Shown here in pieces: positions 1 to 5,179 of a stretch of 6,464 nucleotides of DNA. Both the position numbers and the translations under genes were made by a program. Each line of letters starts with the position of its first letter. The stretch's first letter is position 1. The notes below the pieces were generated by a model. That model saw only the letters and a list, made by a program, of their open reading frames with translations. It was not told where the DNA came from and searched no databases. The stretch comes from Candidatus Zixiibacteriota bacterium (GTDB taxonomy: Bacteria > Zixibacteria > MSB-5A5 > CAIYYT01): assembly GCA_963205155.1 (NCBI GenBank), contig CAUJJY010000242.1:1-6464 (forward strand), in the 5' to 3' direction.

Positions 1-510
1 GTAGATACGTTGTACCAGATCAACGCTGCCGGAAACGAATGCTTCGATCAAGAAGTTGGTCAAGTCGCGAACAACATCAAGGTTCATCCGCCCTTGCATA
101 TTCTTGTAGACCTTGGCGATGGGCCATTTCTGACGGCGGAAGTAATCTTCGCCCTTCTTGCCAACCAACACCAACTGCGGCTGATATTGCTCATTCTCCT
201 TCATCCACCTGGTGGCAGGCCTGATGATGTTCGAGTTGAACGATCCGCAGAGACCGCGATCAGAGGTAAACACGACCAACATCTTGCGCTTCACCTCGCG
301 CTGTTCAAAGAACGGATGGTTGACTGAACCGGCCGCTGCCGAAATTTGCTCCAGAATCAGGCGCATCTTTTCGGAGTACGGGCGCGATTGTTCCACCATC
401 TGCTGTGCTCGGCGCAGACGCGCGGCGGCAACCATTTCCATTGCCTTGGTGATCTGCGTCGTGCTCTTGACGGCGCGAATGCGTTTGCGTATGTCACGAA
501 GTGTTGCCAT
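1..510 (-). CDS. atpG: F-type ATP synthase gamma subunit (AtpG), N-terminal part, cut by the window edge
   Basis: Gamma is the central rotating shaft of F1Fo ATP synthase, linking the c-ring to the catalytic alpha/beta head on the cytoplasmic face. The frame is open without a stop from the ATG at 510 to base 1, giving 170 codons of a protein usually about 290 residues long, so the C-terminal part lies to the left. The start MATLRDIRKRI followed by STTQITKAMEMVAAARLRRAQ is the classic N-terminal coiled-coil helix of gamma. The family hallmark FTSDRGLCGSFN lies at about residues 81-92, with D84-R85-G86-L87-C88-G89. The gene begins 3 bases after the atpA stop. Only a weak GAAG (517-520) precedes it, so translation is probably coupled to atpA. 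No odd residues or frameshifts are visible. Identification is very secure. Confidence 0.97.
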   Translation of the reverse strand, partial: MATLRDIRKRIRAVKSTTQITKAMEMVAAARLRRAQQMVEQSRPYSEKMRLILEQISAAAGSVNHPFFEQREVKRKMLVVFTSDRGLCGSFNSNIIRPATRWMKENEQYQPQLVLVGKKGEDYFRRQKWPIAKVYKNMQGRMNLDVVRDLTNFLIEAFVSGSVDLVQRIY

Positions 511-513
511 GGC

Positions 514-2022
514 TTACTTCATGAACTCCGCTTTGTACTTGCCCACAGCTTCTTTCAGCTTGGCCTCGGTTGCATCGTCAAGGATTTTGGAATCGCGAAT
601 GACATGGAAGATGTCAGGGTAATTCTTCTCAATAAATGGATAATAACCTTCCTCGAACGCCTTAACGCGATCGAGCGGCACCGTATCAAGGTAGCCGTTG
701 ACCGCCGCCCAGATAATTGCGACCTGCTTCTCCAGCGGCATCGGGATATACTGCCCCTGCTTGAGAATTTCTGCCGTGCGCGAACCGCGCGTCAACTGCG
801 CCTGGGTCGCTTCGTCAAGATCGGAACCGAACTGCGCGAATGCCGCCAGCGAACGATACTGCGCCAAGTCAAGGCGCAATCTTCCGGCAACTTTCTTCAT
901 CGCCTTGGTCTGCGCGTTTCCACCGACGCGCGATACCGAAATACCGACGTTGATGGCGGGACGCGTGCCGGAATAGAACAGATCGCCTTCAAGGAAGATC
1001 TGCCCATCCGTAATGGAAATAACGTTGGTCGGAATATATGCTGAAACGTCGCCGGCCTGCGTCTCGATGACCGGAAGCGCGGTCAATGACCCGCCGCCGA
1101 GTTCATCCGAAAGCTTGGCGGCACGTTCCAAGAGGCGTGAATGCAAATAGAACACGTCGCCCGGGTAGGCTTCACGTCCCGGCGGGCGGCGAAGCAGCAG
1201 CGACAACTGGCGATACGCCTGGGCGTGCTTGGACAGATCATCGTAAACGCAAAGCACGTGCTTGCCCTTGAGCATGAAATACTCGCCCATCGCGACACCG
1301 GCGTATGGCGCCAAGAACTGGAGCGGAGCCGGAGTATTCGCCGAAGCAGCAACGACGATTGTGTATGCCATTGCGCCGTTTTCTTCTAGGATACCGACTG
1401 TTTGGGCAATCGTGGAGGCCTTCTGACCGATTGCGACATAGATGCAGATTACATCGGTGTTCTTCTGATTGATAATTGTGTCGATGGCAATAGCCGTCTT
1501 GCCGGTTTGGCGATCGCCGATGATTAATTCGCGCTGGCCGCGACCGATCGGAATCATTGAATCGATAGCTTTGAGGCCCGTCTGCAAAGGCTCTTTCACC
1601 GGTTGACGCTGGACGACGTTGGGCGCCGGTGATTCGACGTTACGGAATTCTTTCGTAGCAATCGGACCTTTGGCGTCAAGCGGCTCGCCAAGCGGGCTGA
1701 CCACGCGGCTAATCATCGCCTCGCCGACCGGGACAGATGCGATACGTCCCGTACGACGCACGGTGTCGCCTTCGTTAATCTTGCGGTCATCACCCATCAA
1801 CGCCACACCGACGTTGTCGGCTTCCAAGTTGAGCACGACGCCAGTGACATCTCCGGGGAATGTGACTAGTTCGGACATCTGGACGTCACGAAGACCCCAG
1901 ACGCGCGCGATACCGTCGCCGACCTGCAACACCGTACCGACCGACTCCATCTCGAGTTTGGTCTGGTAACCGGCGATCTGCTGTTTGATTATCGAACTTA
2001 CTTCTTCTGGTTTCAGAGCCAT
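514..2022 (-). CDS. atpA: F-type ATP synthase alpha subunit (AtpA)
   Basis: Alpha forms the F1 hexamer with beta and binds nucleotide at non-catalytic sites in the cytoplasm. The protein has 502 residues, the normal length. The N-terminal beta-barrel domain covers about residues 25-95. The nucleotide-binding domain follows, with a P-loop GDRQTGKT at 169-176, a Walker B region LCVYDD at 257-262, and the alpha/beta ATPase signature PAINVGISVS at 355-364. R365 in SVSRVGG is the arginine finger that reaches into the beta catalytic site. The C-terminal helical domain runs from about 375 to the end. The ATG start has a clean GAGGAG ribosome binding site 10 bases upstream. It lies 79 bases after atpH, the widest gap inside the operon, and 3 bases before atpG. 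All key residues are present. Confidence 0.99.
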   Translation of the reverse strand: MALKPEEVSSIIKQQIAGYQTKLEMESVGTVLQVGDGIARVWGLRDVQMSELVTFPGDVTGVVLNLEADNVGVALMGDDRKINEGDTVRRTGRIASVPVGEAMISRVVSPLGEPLDAKGPIATKEFRNVESPAPNVVQRQPVKEPLQTGLKAIDSMIPIGRGQRELIIGDRQTGKTAIAIDTIINQKNTDVICIYVAIGQKASTIAQTVGILEENGAMAYTIVVAASANTPAPLQFLAPYAGVAMGEYFMLKGKHVLCVYDDLSKHAQAYRQLSLLLRRPPGREAYPGDVFYLHSRLLERAAKLSDELGGGSLTALPVIETQAGDVSAYIPTNVISITDGQIFLEGDLFYSGTRPAINVGISVSRVGGNAQTKAMKKVAGRLRLDLAQYRSLAAFAQFGSDLDEATQAQLTRGSRTAEILKQGQYIPMPLEKQVAIIWAAVNGYLDTVPLDRVKAFEEGYYPFIEKNYPDIFHVIRDSKILDDATEAKLKEAVGKYKAEFMK

Positions 2023-2032
2023 GTGAACTGGA

Positions 2033-2038
2033 CTCCTC
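2033..2038 (-). promoter_or_regulatory. Ribosome binding site of atpA
   Basis: The minus strand reads GAGGAG here, with 10 bases before the ATG at 2022. It is a good match to the anti-Shine-Dalgarno sequence and fixes the atpA start. It also implies that atpA initiates on its own rather than by coupling to atpH, whose stop is about 80 bases upstream. Confidence 0.8.
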
Positions 2039-2067
2039 TATTTGTAATCATTATTTCCATATCCAAA

Positions 2068-2097
2068 TTGCGGCGCGGAACGCTCCGCCAGACGCAA
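2068..2097 (-). other. Stem-loop in the atpH-atpA intergenic RNA
   Basis: The inner stem GCGGA/TCCGC (2084-2088 with 2075-2079, minus strand) closes a 4-base loop. An outer stem TTGCG/CGCAA (2093-2097 with 2068-2072) encloses it across a small internal loop (4 and 2 bases). No run of T follows on the minus strand, so it does not look like an intrinsic terminator. It ends about 30 bases before the atpA ribosome binding site. A role in RNA processing, stability or partial attenuation between the Fo and F1 genes is inference only. Confidence 0.45.
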
Positions 2098-2101
2098 ATC
2101 T

Positions 2102-2650
2102 CTAATTTACCTTCAATTCCAACAATTGCTCGCGCAACACTTCAAGTTCGTGGCGTATCGAGCGATCAATGATCTTGTCGCCGACGATTGCAATGACACC
2201 GGCAATAATCTTGGGATCTACTTCCGTTTCCAGATCAATTTTGCGACCGGTCAGTTTGTTCAGTTTTGTTCGAATGGCGTTTATCTCGTCGTCGGTCAGC
2301 GGAATTGCCGTAATCAAACGGGTTCCGACAATGTCGCGGCTCGCGTTGTAAAGGATTTCGTATTCGTCGGCGATCTCGACAATGAAGTCGGTGCGATGTT
2401 TGGCGACGAGCAGATGTATCAGACTATAGAGGTTTTCGTGGACCTTACCCTGAAACACCTTGTCAACGACGGCATGCTTGTCGGAATCGAGCAACTGCGG
2501 CGCGGCGAGGAACTGAATCAGTGAGTCGTCTGCCTTCAGGATATTGGCAAGATCCTCAAAGTCCACTTGAACGGAGTCAGAGGATTTTCTCTCCTCGGTT
2601 AGGCCGAACAGACCGCGCGCATAGCGCCGGGCGATTATCTGGGCATCCAC
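2102..2650 (-). CDS. atpH: F-type ATP synthase delta subunit (AtpH, OSCP homologue)
   Basis: Delta sits on top of the F1 head and ties it to the b-subunit peripheral stalk. The protein has 182 residues, the normal size. The N-terminal six-helix domain begins with the typical IARRYARGLFGL (about residues 5-16). The C-terminal domain carries the family signature around DPKIIAGVIAIVGDKIIDRS (145-164), followed by the final amphipathic helix. The start is GTG at 2650, not ATG. It is supported by GAGGGA at 2658-2663 with a 7-base spacer, and by the fit of the N-terminus to the family. The gene starts 13 bases after the atpF stop, and its ribosome binding site directly abuts that stop codon, suggesting coupling. 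Sequence conservation in this family is low, but position and signature make the call firm. Confidence 0.97.
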   Translation of the reverse strand: MDAQIIARRYARGLFGLTEERKSSDSVQVDFEDLANILKADDSLIQFLAAPQLLDSDKHAVVDKVFQGKVHENLYSLIHLLVAKHRTDFIVEIADEYEILYNASRDIVGTRLITAIPLTDDEINAIRTKLNKLTGRKIDLETEVDPKIIAGVIAIVGDKIIDRSIRHELEVLREQLLELKVN

Positions 2651-2657
2651 AGCGAGT

Positions 2658-2663
2658 TCCCTC
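2658..2663 (-). promoter_or_regulatory. Ribosome binding site deciding the GTG start of atpH
   Basis: GAGGGA on the minus strand lies 7 bases before the GTG at 2650 and immediately next to the atpF stop codon (2664-2666). The nearby ATG (2644-2646) is out of frame, so the GTG is the supported start. Confidence 0.75.
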
Positions 2664-3173
2664 TTACTTCACTTTCTCGACGTCTTCGATGAAGCGGCCA
2701 ATCAACTCGCGATGCTTTTGCGTGTCGAGACGTTCGCGAATGATCTTCTCGGTGGCGTCAATCGTCAGATTAACGACGTCTTCCTTGAGCTGGATGCGAG
2801 CTTTGGCGAAATCCTGCTCAAGTTCAGACTTCGTACGTGCCATGATATCCTTGGCCTCGACGCGTGCGTCGTCCTTGATCTTAGCCGCAATCTTTTCGCC
2901 TTCTTGAACCGCCTCGGTCAAGCGCTTGCGAGCTTCGGCATCAATGTCGCGCAGCTTGGCCTGATACTGCTGATTTAGCGTTTCGGCTTCGGCTTTCTTG
3001 GCATCAATTTCATCGAAGCTGCTCTTGATGCGCTCGCGGCGTTCGTCCAGCAGGCCCAGCAGCGGTTTCCAAGCGAACTTCTTGAGAATCCACAGCGCGA
3101 TGATAAAGCCAATGATGTGCGTTATCAGCTGCGGGATTTCAATCTTGAGAGCGCCTAATATTTGATCTAACAA
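2664..3173 (-). CDS. atpF: F-type ATP synthase b subunit (AtpF)
   Basis: Subunit b is the stator stalk, anchored in the membrane beside subunit a and reaching up to delta on F1. The protein has 169 residues, typical for bacterial b. One N-terminal membrane helix covers about residues 13-31 (LITHIIGFIIALWILKKFAW region), followed by the conserved KPLLGLLDERRERI. A long charged coiled coil rich in Ala, Glu, Lys and Arg extends to about residue 150. The start is TTG at 3173. A TAA stop lies three codons upstream in frame, so no longer form is possible, and GAGG at 3183-3186 gives a 9-base spacing. Only one b gene is present, so the stalk should be a b homodimer. It lies 75 bases after atpE across a hairpin, and 13 bases before atpH. 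Confidence 0.97.
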   Translation of the reverse strand: MLDQILGALKIEIPQLITHIIGFIIALWILKKFAWKPLLGLLDERRERIKSSFDEIDAKKAEAETLNQQYQAKLRDIDAEARKRLTEAVQEGEKIAAKIKDDARVEAKDIMARTKSELEQDFAKARIQLKEDVVNLTIDATEKIIRERLDTQKHRELIGRFIEDVEKVK

Positions 3174-3182
3174 AGGTCCTTA

Positions 3183-3186
3183 CCTC
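3183..3186 (-). promoter_or_regulatory. Ribosome binding site deciding the TTG start of atpF
   Basis: GAGG on the minus strand is followed by 9 bases and then TTG (3171-3173). A second purine run, AAGGA, is nearer but only 3-4 bases from the TTG, which is too close to be the main site. No ATG or GTG in frame offers a better start for the membrane helix. Confidence 0.65.
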
Positions 3187-3209
3187 ATTCAACTGTTAAT
3201 CGATACGGG

Positions 3210-3232
3210 GGGCGAAGCGACTGACTTCGCCC
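3210..3232 (-). other. Stem-loop between atpE and atpF
   Basis: A perfect 8-bp inverted repeat, GGGCGAAG/CTTCGCCC (3225-3232 pairing with 3210-3217 in the minus-strand RNA), closes a 7-base loop. It begins 16 bases after the atpE stop codon and is not followed by a T run, so it is not a classical terminator. A hairpin here could protect the 3' end of atpE message, or reduce read-through into atpF, helping produce many c subunits per b. That role is inferred from position, not shown. Confidence 0.6.
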
Positions 3233-3248
3233 ACCTGAATCTTCCGGA

Positions 3249-3482
3249 TTAAGCGATCTTGCCCTGGAGCAGGAAGAATGCGACCAATGCGTAGATGGTC
3301 AACGCTTCGATGAACGCAGCGCCGATGATCATCGCGGTCTGAATCTTGCCCGCAGCTTCCGGCTGACGGCCGATGGCTTCCATCGCCTGTCCAACCGCAC
3401 GACCCAGGCCCATGCCCGAACCGATAGCGGCCAACCCGATAGCGAGCGGCAGCGCCAGTGCTAATGCAAATCTGAAATCCAT
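3249..3482 (-). CDS. atpE: F-type ATP synthase c subunit (AtpE), proton-type
   Basis: Subunit c forms the rotor ring in the membrane and carries the ion through Fo. The protein has 77 residues in two membrane helices (about 5-33 and 48-72) joined by the polar loop R39-Q40-P41. The first helix has the glycine packing motif G21-S-G23-M-G25-L-G27. The ion-carrying carboxylate is E59 in FIEALTIYALV. Position 26 is Leu where sodium-type c subunits have Gln, and residue 60 is Ala where they have Ser, so proton coupling is expected. The ATG start has a full AGGAGGT ribosome binding site, the strongest in the operon, fitting the need for a multi-copy subunit. It follows atpB after 29 bases. Identification is certain; ion specificity is inferred from residues. 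Confidence 0.99.
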   Translation of the reverse strand: MDFRFALALALPLAIGLAAIGSGMGLGRAVGQAMEAIGRQPEAAGKIQTAMIIGAAFIEALTIYALVAFFLLQGKIA

Positions 3483-3511
3483 GTGACCTCCTGACTAACA
3501 GTTATTAAAAA
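3483..3511 (-). promoter_or_regulatory. Strong translation initiation region of atpE
   Basis: The minus strand reads AGGAGGT at 3486-3492, three bases before the ATG. This is preceded by an A/T-rich stretch with a T run (TTTTTAATAACTGTTAG, about 3495-3511). The well-known E. coli atpE leader also combines a U-rich enhancer with a good ribosome binding site. The resemblance in layout suggests the same purpose, high c-subunit synthesis, but function is inferred. Confidence 0.65.
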
Positions 3512-4381
3512 TTAATGACTTTCACTGTGTTCTTCGTGCGGCAACATCATTGCGATATAGATTGCCGACAACGAAGTAAATACCAGCGCCTGAATGGTGG
3601 ACATGAGCAAGCCGAGGAAATAGAACGGCAACTGCAGCGGCACACCAACGGGCGAATGCATGAAGGAGAGCATCATGATCCCGACGCCAGTGAAGGCGGC
3701 GATCAGGATATCCTCTCCGGTTATATTTCCAAACAGACGTAAAGAAAGCGACAGCGGCTTGGCAAACTCGCCGATGACGTGAATCGGCAAATTCAAGGGC
3801 ACCAGACACCAGCCGATGACGTCGCGTGGCGATCCCATCAGATGGAAGAACCAACCGCCAATGCCGAGATGCTTGAAGCCGACCGCCTGTGAATAGAAAA
3901 ACACTATTAATGCTAATGATACGGTGATCGTAGCCGCCGAGCTCGGCGCCTTCAGGAATGGGAACATTCCCATCCAGTTCATCGTCAGGATGTAAACGAA
4001 TAGCGTACCCAGAAACGGTGTGTAGCGACGCGCATGGTCGCCCAACATGCTGTGGAAGAAGTTGTAGAGTCCTTCAACTACCAGTTCTACCAGACTTTGC
4101 AGGCGTCCCGGCACCATCTTGCGCTTGCGTGCGACGGTGGTTGCAACCACGCACAGAAAGGTTAGCGCCACGAAGGCAAATATGATGTTTTCCCAGTGAT
4201 AGATACCAGAAAACGCATCGCCAAATGCCTTGTACAGCATATGCAGTATATTCGGCAATTCATGCGACTCTTCGTGTGCGCCCCCGTGCGCCGCTTCAGC
4301 AGCATGCGCTAAGGTGTCGGCAACCTGACCGACCTCGTGCTCTGTCGTAGTGAGAATTGTTTGAAGATATTGCGAGATCAA
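3512..4381 (-). CDS. atpB: F-type ATP synthase a subunit (AtpB)
   Basis: Subunit a is the stationary membrane channel that passes protons to and from the c-ring. The protein has 289 residues, slightly long for bacteria because of an N-terminal segment (about 14-47) rich in His and Glu before the first membrane helix (about 64-84). The essential arginine is R215 in SLSLRLFGNITGE (211-223). N219 and E223 follow, and Q264 in the last helix matches the conserved channel glutamine. About five to six hydrophobic helices are visible, and the tail is again His/Glu-rich (PHEEHSESH). The start is TTG at 4381. It overlaps the atpI stop (TTGA) and has GGAGGG with a 6-base spacer, so translation is probably coupled to atpI. 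The stop is 29 bases before atpE. Identification is firm; the exact N-terminus is a little less so. Confidence 0.97.
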   Translation of the reverse strand: MISQYLQTILTTTEHEVGQVADTLAHAAEAAHGGAHEESHELPNILHMLYKAFGDAFSGIYHWENIIFAFVALTFLCVVATTVARKRKMVPGRLQSLVELVVEGLYNFFHSMLGDHARRYTPFLGTLFVYILTMNWMGMFPFLKAPSSAATITVSLALIVFFYSQAVGFKHLGIGGWFFHLMGSPRDVIGWCLVPLNLPIHVIGEFAKPLSLSLRLFGNITGEDILIAAFTGVGIMMLSFMHSPVGVPLQLPFYFLGLLMSTIQALVFTSLSAIYIAMMLPHEEHSESH

Positions 4382-4782
4382 GCGGTGCCCTCCGGTTGCT
4401 TGTTACGCACTCCCGGAACATCGAGTCCGAGGATCAAGCGACCAAGCACTTTGAGAACAATGACAGCAAACAACAATGAAAAACCGGCCAAAAGCGCATA
4501 AACAGAGAAAAACTCCGAAGCGACAATGAAATAGCCGGCAACATACAGTAAAGGAAACTTTAGCAACGCGAGAACCGCTGTGATTGACTTGCGCGCTTCG
4601 TTGGGCGAAACGACTTCTTTGATTAATGTGCGGATGAAAAACAGATTGACCAGACTCCAAGCGGCGCCCACCAGAAAGCCGAGGCCGATTTTCCAATCGA
4701 AGTAATAGGAAATGCAAAGGGAAACGACCAGCGACACGACTGCCGTGGTCTTAATGATCCGTGTTATGAATTCCAATCCCAT
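4378..4782 (-). CDS. atpI: ATP synthase accessory membrane protein I (AtpI/UncI family)
   Basis: AtpI-type proteins are small membrane proteins encoded just upstream of atpB. In studied bacteria they assist c-ring assembly or stability and have been linked to magnesium uptake. The protein has 134 residues with four hydrophobic stretches, at about 11-28, 31-52, 66-88 and 91-117, and a short charged tail. This fits the ATP synthase subunit I family in size and topology, though conservation in that family is weak and no catalytic motif exists. The ATG start at 4782 lies 15 bases after the atpZ stop. I see no good ribosome binding site before it (the leader is T-rich), so low-level or coupled translation is likely. 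Its stop overlaps the atpB start by 4 bases. The call rests on position and topology more than on sequence motifs. Confidence 0.8.
   Translation of the reverse strand: MGLEFITRIIKTTAVVSLVVSLCISYYFDWKIGLGFLVGAAWSLVNLFFIRTLIKEVVSPNEARKSITAVLALLKFPLLYVAGYFIVASEFFSVYALLAGFSLLFAVIVLKVLGRLILGLDVPGVRNKQPEGTA
4388..4393 (-). promoter_or_regulatory. Ribosome binding site deciding the TTG start of atpB
   Basis: GGAGGG on the minus strand, inside the 3' end of atpI, is followed by 6 bases and then TTG (4379-4381). The next in-frame ATG would be codon 48, which would remove the whole N-terminal segment and has no such site. The TTG is therefore preferred. Confidence 0.7.
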
Positions 4783-4797
4783 CGCTTGTGAAAAAAG

Positions 4798-5028
4798 TTA
4801 CAAGTCCTTATTGACCTTACGCACAATATTGTAAATTTCTTTGCCTGCCGCTACAAAACCCAGAATTAAAAATATGGCTATAAACCAAGGTCTGGTACCC
4901 AACCAGTCGTCAATCAGGCTTCCGATGAAGTAGCCCACCAGCGGGCCCACTGCCATCAGAATTGGAATCGTTCCAAGTAGGCTGACTTGTCTAAGAGCGC
5001 TGGATTTTTTATCATCATTTTCCGGCAT
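4798..5028 (-). CDS. atpZ: AtpZ-type ATP synthase accessory protein (AtpZ/AtpI family)
   Basis: This is a small membrane protein of the AtpZ family (also called F0F1 ATP synthase gene 1). In some bacteria it acts with AtpI, possibly in divalent-cation transport or synthase assembly; the role is not settled. I use the ATG at 5028, giving 76 residues. A charged N-terminus (MPENDDKKSS) leads to a first membrane helix at about 15-38, the family-typical GYFIGSLIDDWLGTRPW (32-48), a second helix at about 47-66, and the tail KEIYNIVRKVNKDL. The same frame extends upstream to a TTG at 5088, but that TTG is part of the -35 box, so a transcript from that promoter would not contain it. AGGTGG lies 8 bases before the chosen ATG. 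It is the first gene after the promoter and is followed by atpI after 15 bases. Confidence 0.85.
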   Translation of the reverse strand: MPENDDKKSSALRQVSLLGTIPILMAVGPLVGYFIGSLIDDWLGTRPWFIAIFLILGFVAAGKEIYNIVRKVNKDL

Positions 5029-5036
5029 CTTCAGAC

Positions 5037-5042
5037 CCACCT
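5037..5042 (-). promoter_or_regulatory. Ribosome binding site deciding the ATG start of atpZ
   Basis: AGGTGG on the minus strand, one mismatch from AGGAGG, precedes the ATG at 5028 by 8 bases. Together with the promoter position it supports the 76-residue form over the 96-residue form. Confidence 0.65.
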
Positions 5043-5056
5043 GACTGTAGGCGCCA

Positions 5057-5084
5057 AATATATGAAGCGTGAGTTGACTGTCAA
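5057..5084 (-). promoter_or_regulatory. Sigma70-type promoter of the ATP synthase operon
   Basis: On the minus strand, a perfect -35 box TTGACA (5079-5084) is followed by a 16-base spacer and a -10 box TATATT (5057-5062), five of six matches to consensus. Transcription should begin near 5049-5051, leaving about 22 bases of leader before the atpZ ATG, including its ribosome binding site. The -35 box lies in the 11-base near-palindrome TTGACAGTCAA (5074-5084), which could be an operator or chance. No other sequence in the 173-base gap matches as well. Confidence 0.7.
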
Positions 5085-5128
5085 GCAATTATTGCGCCGT
5101 CAGTTCGGGAAAATCGGATAGAAAGTAG

Positions 5129-5134
5129 ATTATA
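5129..5134 (-). promoter_or_regulatory. Possible second upstream -10 box
   Basis: The minus strand has a perfect TATAAT, but no matching -35 hexamer at 16-18 bases. The best partner, TTGTCG, is only 14 bases away. A TG pair lies two bases upstream of the box rather than the one base of a true extended -10. It may be a weak or activator-dependent second promoter giving a leader of about 95 bases, or simply A/T-rich sequence. Confidence 0.22.
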
Positions 5135-5179
5135 TTCAACCAGATTGGCGACAATAGCGGCGCTGTGAAGTTTAGTAAC

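Noticed and set aside
10..327. Plus-strand open frame of 105 codons
   Set aside because: It is antisense to the atpG coding frame, which contains the diagnostic DRGLCG motif; no independent support.
346..1044. Long plus-strand open frame of 232 codons opposite atpA and atpG
   Set aside because: It lies wholly antisense to two highly conserved ATP synthase genes, has a Cys/Arg/His-rich composition typical of shadow frames, and shows no recognisable domain.
1083..1352. Minus-strand 89-codon frame inside atpA
   Set aside because: It is an out-of-frame reading of the conserved alpha nucleotide-binding domain, with no family resemblance.
2041..2070. Possible internal promoter before atpA (AATAAT-like -10)
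   Set aside because: No -35 hexamer with more than about three matches lies at proper spacing, so it is indistinguishable from A/T-rich background.
3218..3224. atpE-atpF hairpin as an intrinsic terminator
   Set aside because: No T run follows on the minus strand, and essential downstream genes must be transcribed; kept only as a processing or stability candidate.
3522..3854. Minus-strand 110-codon frame inside atpB
   Set aside because: It is an alternative frame of the subunit a channel region, rich in Arg and His, and explained entirely by the real gene.
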